Shown here: positions 4,978 to 6,590 of the stretch, in pieces
How the letters are laid out: the number at the start of each line of letters is the position of its first letter
How positions within the stretch are numbered: position 1 is the first letter of the stretch
DNA from: a bacterium
Lineage (GTDB): Bacteria > Patescibacteriota > Minisyncoccia > Phycocordibacterales > UBA10002
DNA: 6,590 nt
Direction: 5' to 3'
NCBI GenBank assembly: GCA_030697445.1
Contig: JAUYPY010000007.1
Span: 1-6,590 of the forward strand
Translations under genes and position numbers: made by a program
Notes under the pieces: model-generated
Databases searched by the model: none
Told to the model about the DNA's origin: nothing
Seen by the model: the letters and a program-made list of their open reading frames with translations, nothing else

Positions 4978-5005
4978 ATAGAACCCTTCGCCCGAAGGGT
5001 TCTAT
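4978..5005. repeat. 13-bp perfect hairpin upstream of the XRE stub
   Basis: ATAGAACCCTTCG (4978-4990) and its complement (4993-5005) have only CC between them, so in RNA the top pair would open to a 4-nt loop. The T-run after it is poor (AGAGTTTTGG), so termination is uncertain. It lies 27 bp before the second promoter module. Confidence 0.7.
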
Positions 5006-5031
5006 AGAGTTTTGGAGAGGGGGGACGGGCT

Positions 5032-5065
5032 GCTGTTTTTATGCATCAAAAAATGCTAGGATTTT
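5032..5065 (+). promoter_or_regulatory. Promoter module copy 2, before the XRE stub and rhuM
   Basis: This matches the NYN promoter module at 32 of 34 positions, including the T5 and A6 runs and the extended -10 TGCTAGGAT (5054-5062). The two differ at 5041 and 5045. Similarity ends right after the TTTT that follows the -10. Here no full gene begins 6 nt later; the sequence jumps into the 3' part of an XRE-type gene. Confidence 0.6.
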
Positions 5066-5075
5066 GGTACTTTAT

Positions 5076-5156
5076 GGTGAGCCATTCGAATCCATTTCAA
5101 CCATTACACGGCTTGCAAAGGCGTTAGATGTTAGAGTTGAAAAATTGCTCAAATAA
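5076..5156 (+). pseudogene. 3' stub of an XRE-type helix-turn-helix regulator
   Basis: The frame ending in TAA at 5154-5156 encodes 26 residues ending STITRLAKALDVRVEKLL plus K. This is the typical last part of an XRE/Cro-type DNA-binding domain (compare the common pattern S-L-x-T-L-x-x-I-A-K-A-L-x-V-x-x-x-x-L-L). The helix-turn-helix itself and any start codon are missing: upstream, the frame reads straight back into the promoter module. The stop is 4 nt before the rhuM ATG, so the lost gene was probably the first gene of an XRE-rhuM operon. The join looks like a deletion between the promoter and the middle of the gene. Confidence 0.6.
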
Positions 5157-5160
5157 TTTT

Positions 5161-6231
5161 ATGAAAAAAAAGAATCAAATCGTTCCAAACAATAGCTTCA
5201 CGGAATTCCTGCTCTACACCACGCCAAATGGCAAGGTGAAAGTGGAGATATTTTTGCGTGATGAAAATATTTGGCTCACACAAGACAAAATAGCTCTTTT
5301 GTTTGGCGTTCAAAGACCGGCTATTACCAAACATCTCAAAAATATCTTTGAAAGCGGCGAATTGATTGAAGATCAGGTTAGTTCCATTTTGGAACATACC
5401 ACGCAACACGGTGCCCTTGAGGGGAAAACACAAACTCAATCCGTAAAGTTTTATAATCTTGAGGCGATTTTGTCTGTCGGCTATCGGGTTAATAGCTCAC
5501 AGGCGACCCAATTTCGGATTTGGGCGACAGAAAGATTGAAAGAATACATTATCAAGGGATTTACGATGGACGATGAGCGACTGAAAACTCCCAATTACAC
5601 ATTTGGTCAAGATTACTTTGAGGAACAGTTAGCTCGCATAGCGGACATTCGCAGTAGCGAGCGTCGATTTTACCAAAAAATCACCGATATTTACGCACAG
5701 TGCAGTGTGGACTACGACAAAAATAGCACTGAAGCTCAGCATTTTTTTGCCACCGTGCAAAATAAATTACACTTTGCCATTTCAGGTAGCACGGCCGCAG
5801 AAATCATCACCAGTCGCGTAAGTAGTGCTAAAGAAAACGTAGGTCTCACGAGCTGGAAAAATAGCCCGCAAGGTGCCGTACGCAAATCAGATGTGGTAGT
5901 GGCTAAAAATTATTTAAACGAAGAAGAACTTGCAGGTCTCAATAGCATAGTAGAGCAATATCTCATCTTTGCCGAGTCACAAGCCAAGCGTAAGCAAGCC
6001 ATGTTCATGCTGGATTGGGATAAAAAGTTAGGTGAATTTTTAAAACTCAATGACCGTGACATTTTGGGAGATTTGGGTAAGGTGAGCCACGAAGTTGCCG
6101 AAGCATTGGCTTTAGGTGAATATGAAAAATATAGAGTTGTACAAGATAAAAACTATATTTCCGACTTTGACCGCGCGGTAAAGAAGATTTTGGATGTGGA
6201 GAAAAAGAAGGTAAAAGGTAAAAAATATTGA
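5161..6231 (+). CDS. rhuM: Virulence RhuM family protein
   Basis: A 356-residue protein of the RhuM family (named after a Salmonella pathogenicity-island gene; biochemical function unknown). Family blocks appear in order: IWLTQDKIALLFGVQRPAIT (37-56), a phage-antirepressor-like HTH start; FYNLEAILSVGYRVNSS (97-113); TQFRIWATERLKEYIIKGF (116-134); DIRSSERRFY (162-171); LHFAISGSTAAEII (203-216); VAKNYLNEEEL (247-257). The length is normal and the C-terminal tail is lysine-rich. The ATG at 5161 is preferred because family similarity begins soon after it and it lies 4 nt after the XRE stop. An in-frame ATG at 5128 lies inside the XRE stub. There is no signal peptide. RhuM genes are typical of islands and prophages, and the A/T-rich coding here fits transfer. 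Confidence 0.9.
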   Translation: MKKKNQIVPNNSFTEFLLYTTPNGKVKVEIFLRDENIWLTQDKIALLFGVQRPAITKHLKNIFESGELIEDQVSSILEHTTQHGALEGKTQTQSVKFYNLEAILSVGYRVNSSQATQFRIWATERLKEYIIKGFTMDDERLKTPNYTFGQDYFEEQLARIADIRSSERRFYQKITDIYAQCSVDYDKNSTEAQHFFATVQNKLHFAISGSTAAEIITSRVSSAKENVGLTSWKNSPQGAVRKSDVVVAKNYLNEEELAGLNSIVEQYLIFAESQAKRKQAMFMLDWDKKLGEFLKLNDRDILGDLGKVSHEVAEALALGEYEKYRVVQDKNYISDFDRAVKKILDVEKKKVKGKKY

Positions 6232-6260
6232 AAAATTGAATAAAAGACACCCGCGGCGAA

Positions 6261-6294
6261 TCTATACTAATGTTTTGCAAAACACTGCAATAGG
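6261..6294. repeat. Degraded 34-bp TTGCAA palindrome
   Basis: This has the same length as the perfect palindrome at 4213-4246 and shares TCTATAC at its start, TTTTGCAAAA at the centre and ATAG near the end. Only 12 of 17 positions still pair, so it is either a decayed copy or a weaker site for the same factor. Confidence 0.55.
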
Positions 6295-6375
6295 CAGAGG
6301 TCGGGCGGCTTGCCCCGCGAAGCTTCACCGTGTCCGTCCGAAGCGTTGCGCGGAGGAGGAGCGAAGTGGGGGCTT

Positions 6376-6412
6376 GCCCCGCGAAGCACCAGCGAAGTGG
6401 GGCTGTTTTTGT
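6376..6412 (+). terminator. Terminator downstream of rhuM
   Basis: GCCCCGC (6376-6382) pairs with GTGGGGC (6397-6403, one G-U pair) around a 14-nt loop, followed by TG, five Ts and GTTCTT. It is the first terminator-like structure after rhuM, about 145 nt beyond its stop. Confidence 0.6.
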
Positions 6413-6423
6413 TCTTCTGCTTA
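6402..6423 (+). repeat. Decayed third copy of the promoter module
   Basis: GCTGTTTTTGT is identical to the module at 4254, then TCTTC stands for GCCTC. The A6 run is missing, and TGCTTAGG stands for TGCTAGG. With one 6-nt gap and one inserted T, the alignment continues to the end of the -10 core. The -10 itself is destroyed, so it should not work as a promoter. Confidence 0.4.
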
Positions 6424-6443
6424 GGCGCCAGATGTTGTCGCCT
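6424..6443. repeat. Half copy of the 37-nt hairpin repeat
   Basis: GGCGCCAGATGTT (6424-6436) matches the left arm of copy 3 at 12 of 13 positions. The following GTCGCCT resembles the TGCCGCCT loop of copies 1 and 2 with one base lost. The matching right arm is absent; the sequence changes to CTTCGTCGAC. This looks like a truncated element. Confidence 0.5.
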
Positions 6444-6504
6444 CTTCGTCGACCCGCCGATGAGGCGGGATAGTCGAACTCTTTCTCGGCGCGCAGGTTT
6501 TCGA

Positions 6505-6590
6505 GCCACGCATATCCGCCTGCTGGCGGATTGCTCTGCTCGCCAATCAAGAAAATAATCAATGGAGTACCATTGTCATTTTCTAATTGG
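6505..6590 (-). other. Possible 3' end of a gene entering from the right edge
   Basis: The minus-strand frame from the edge reads QLENDNGTPLIIFLIGEQ, protein-like for its first 18 residues, then becomes rich in proline and arginine as it passes the hairpins at 6514 and 6453. The frame stays open into the rhuM antisense strand, so its true end cannot be placed. Not recognised. Confidence 0.15.

Larger units (their letters stand above)
6232..6590. other. Repeat- and hairpin-rich region downstream of rhuM
   Basis: No convincing complete gene is present. The region holds a degraded TTGCAA palindrome (6261-6294), a 17-nt direct repeat (6307-6323 and 6371-6387, GGCTTGCCCCGCGAAGC), repeated GCGAAGTGGGG (6361-6371 and 6392-6402), a terminator, a decayed promoter module and a half hairpin repeat. 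It ends with hairpins at 6453-6469 (CCCGCC/GGCGGG, loop GATGA) and 6514-6531 (ATCCGCC/GGCGGAT, loop TGCT). Open frames on both strands run through these repeats and look spurious. Confidence 0.7.

Noticed and set aside
4898..4980. Origin of replication (DnaA box plus A/T-rich stretch)
   Set aside because: There is only one box, no cluster and no dnaA or dnaN nearby. dnaB proximity alone is not evidence.
5074..5127. 17-codon leaderless ORF after promoter copy 2
   Set aside because: It lies out of frame within the XRE stub and has no protein-like character. It is probably an accident of the deletion join.
5121..5131. Integron attC-type core (GTTAGAT at 5124-5130)
   Set aside because: There is no matching second core or folded attC structure, and the bases are part of the XRE stub reading KALDV.
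5128..5160. Earlier ATG for rhuM at 5128
   Set aside because: It lies inside the XRE stub and adds 11 residues that do not look like the family. The ATG at 5161 directly follows the XRE stop.
6047..6562. 171-codon minus-strand frame across the rhuM end
   Set aside because: It is antisense to the well-supported rhuM tail and runs through repeats and hairpins. Only its first residues at the right edge look protein-like.

Overview
The window looks like a chromosomal segment of a small-genome, Candidate Phyla Radiation-type bacterium, most like Parcubacteria. This is a judgement from gene style and layout, not a database result. The housekeeping genes are compact and somewhat divergent: a YqeY-like protein, RmuC, L21, RecR and DnaB. 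TGA is a real stop (it ends the NYN gene), so the TGA-glycine code of SR1/Gracilibacteria is not in use. Most genes with an intergenic region in front have an extended -10 element (TGNTANNNT) only 6-8 nt before the ATG, which points to widespread leaderless mRNAs.

Left part (1-3832): a YqeY-like gene, cut by the left edge, diverges from rmuC across 68 bp. A possible small frameshifted gene and a strong terminator lie between rmuC and rplU. rplU stands alone, without the usual rpmA after it. It converges on recR, and the two share a bidirectional hairpin. recR overlaps the end of dnaB by 11 bp, so dnaB-recR form a leftward replication/repair operon with its own promoter.

Middle (3833-4290): about 460 bp without a credible gene but with six palindromes. 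Two of them, plus one in the yqeY-rmuC intergenic region, form a family of 37-nt hairpins (13-bp stem, 11-nt loop). Their outer stem bases differ between copies yet stay perfectly paired. Two more are loop-free perfect palindromes of 26 and 34 bp centred on TTGCAA.

Right part (4291-6590): an accessory block. It holds a NYN-domain nuclease-like gene, a terminator with a possible tiny antisense RNA, the 3' stub of an XRE-type regulator, and a virulence-RhuM-family gene. A 34-bp promoter module lies before the NYN gene and again before the XRE stub (32 of 34 bases identical), and a decayed third copy lies after rhuM. A decayed TTGCAA palindrome and a half copy of the hairpin repeat also follow rhuM. 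The accessory genes therefore sit between related repeat modules, which suggests insertion or rearrangement at a repeat-rich site next to the dnaB operon. The last 359 bp hold repeats, hairpins and a terminator, and at most the end of one gene entering from the right.
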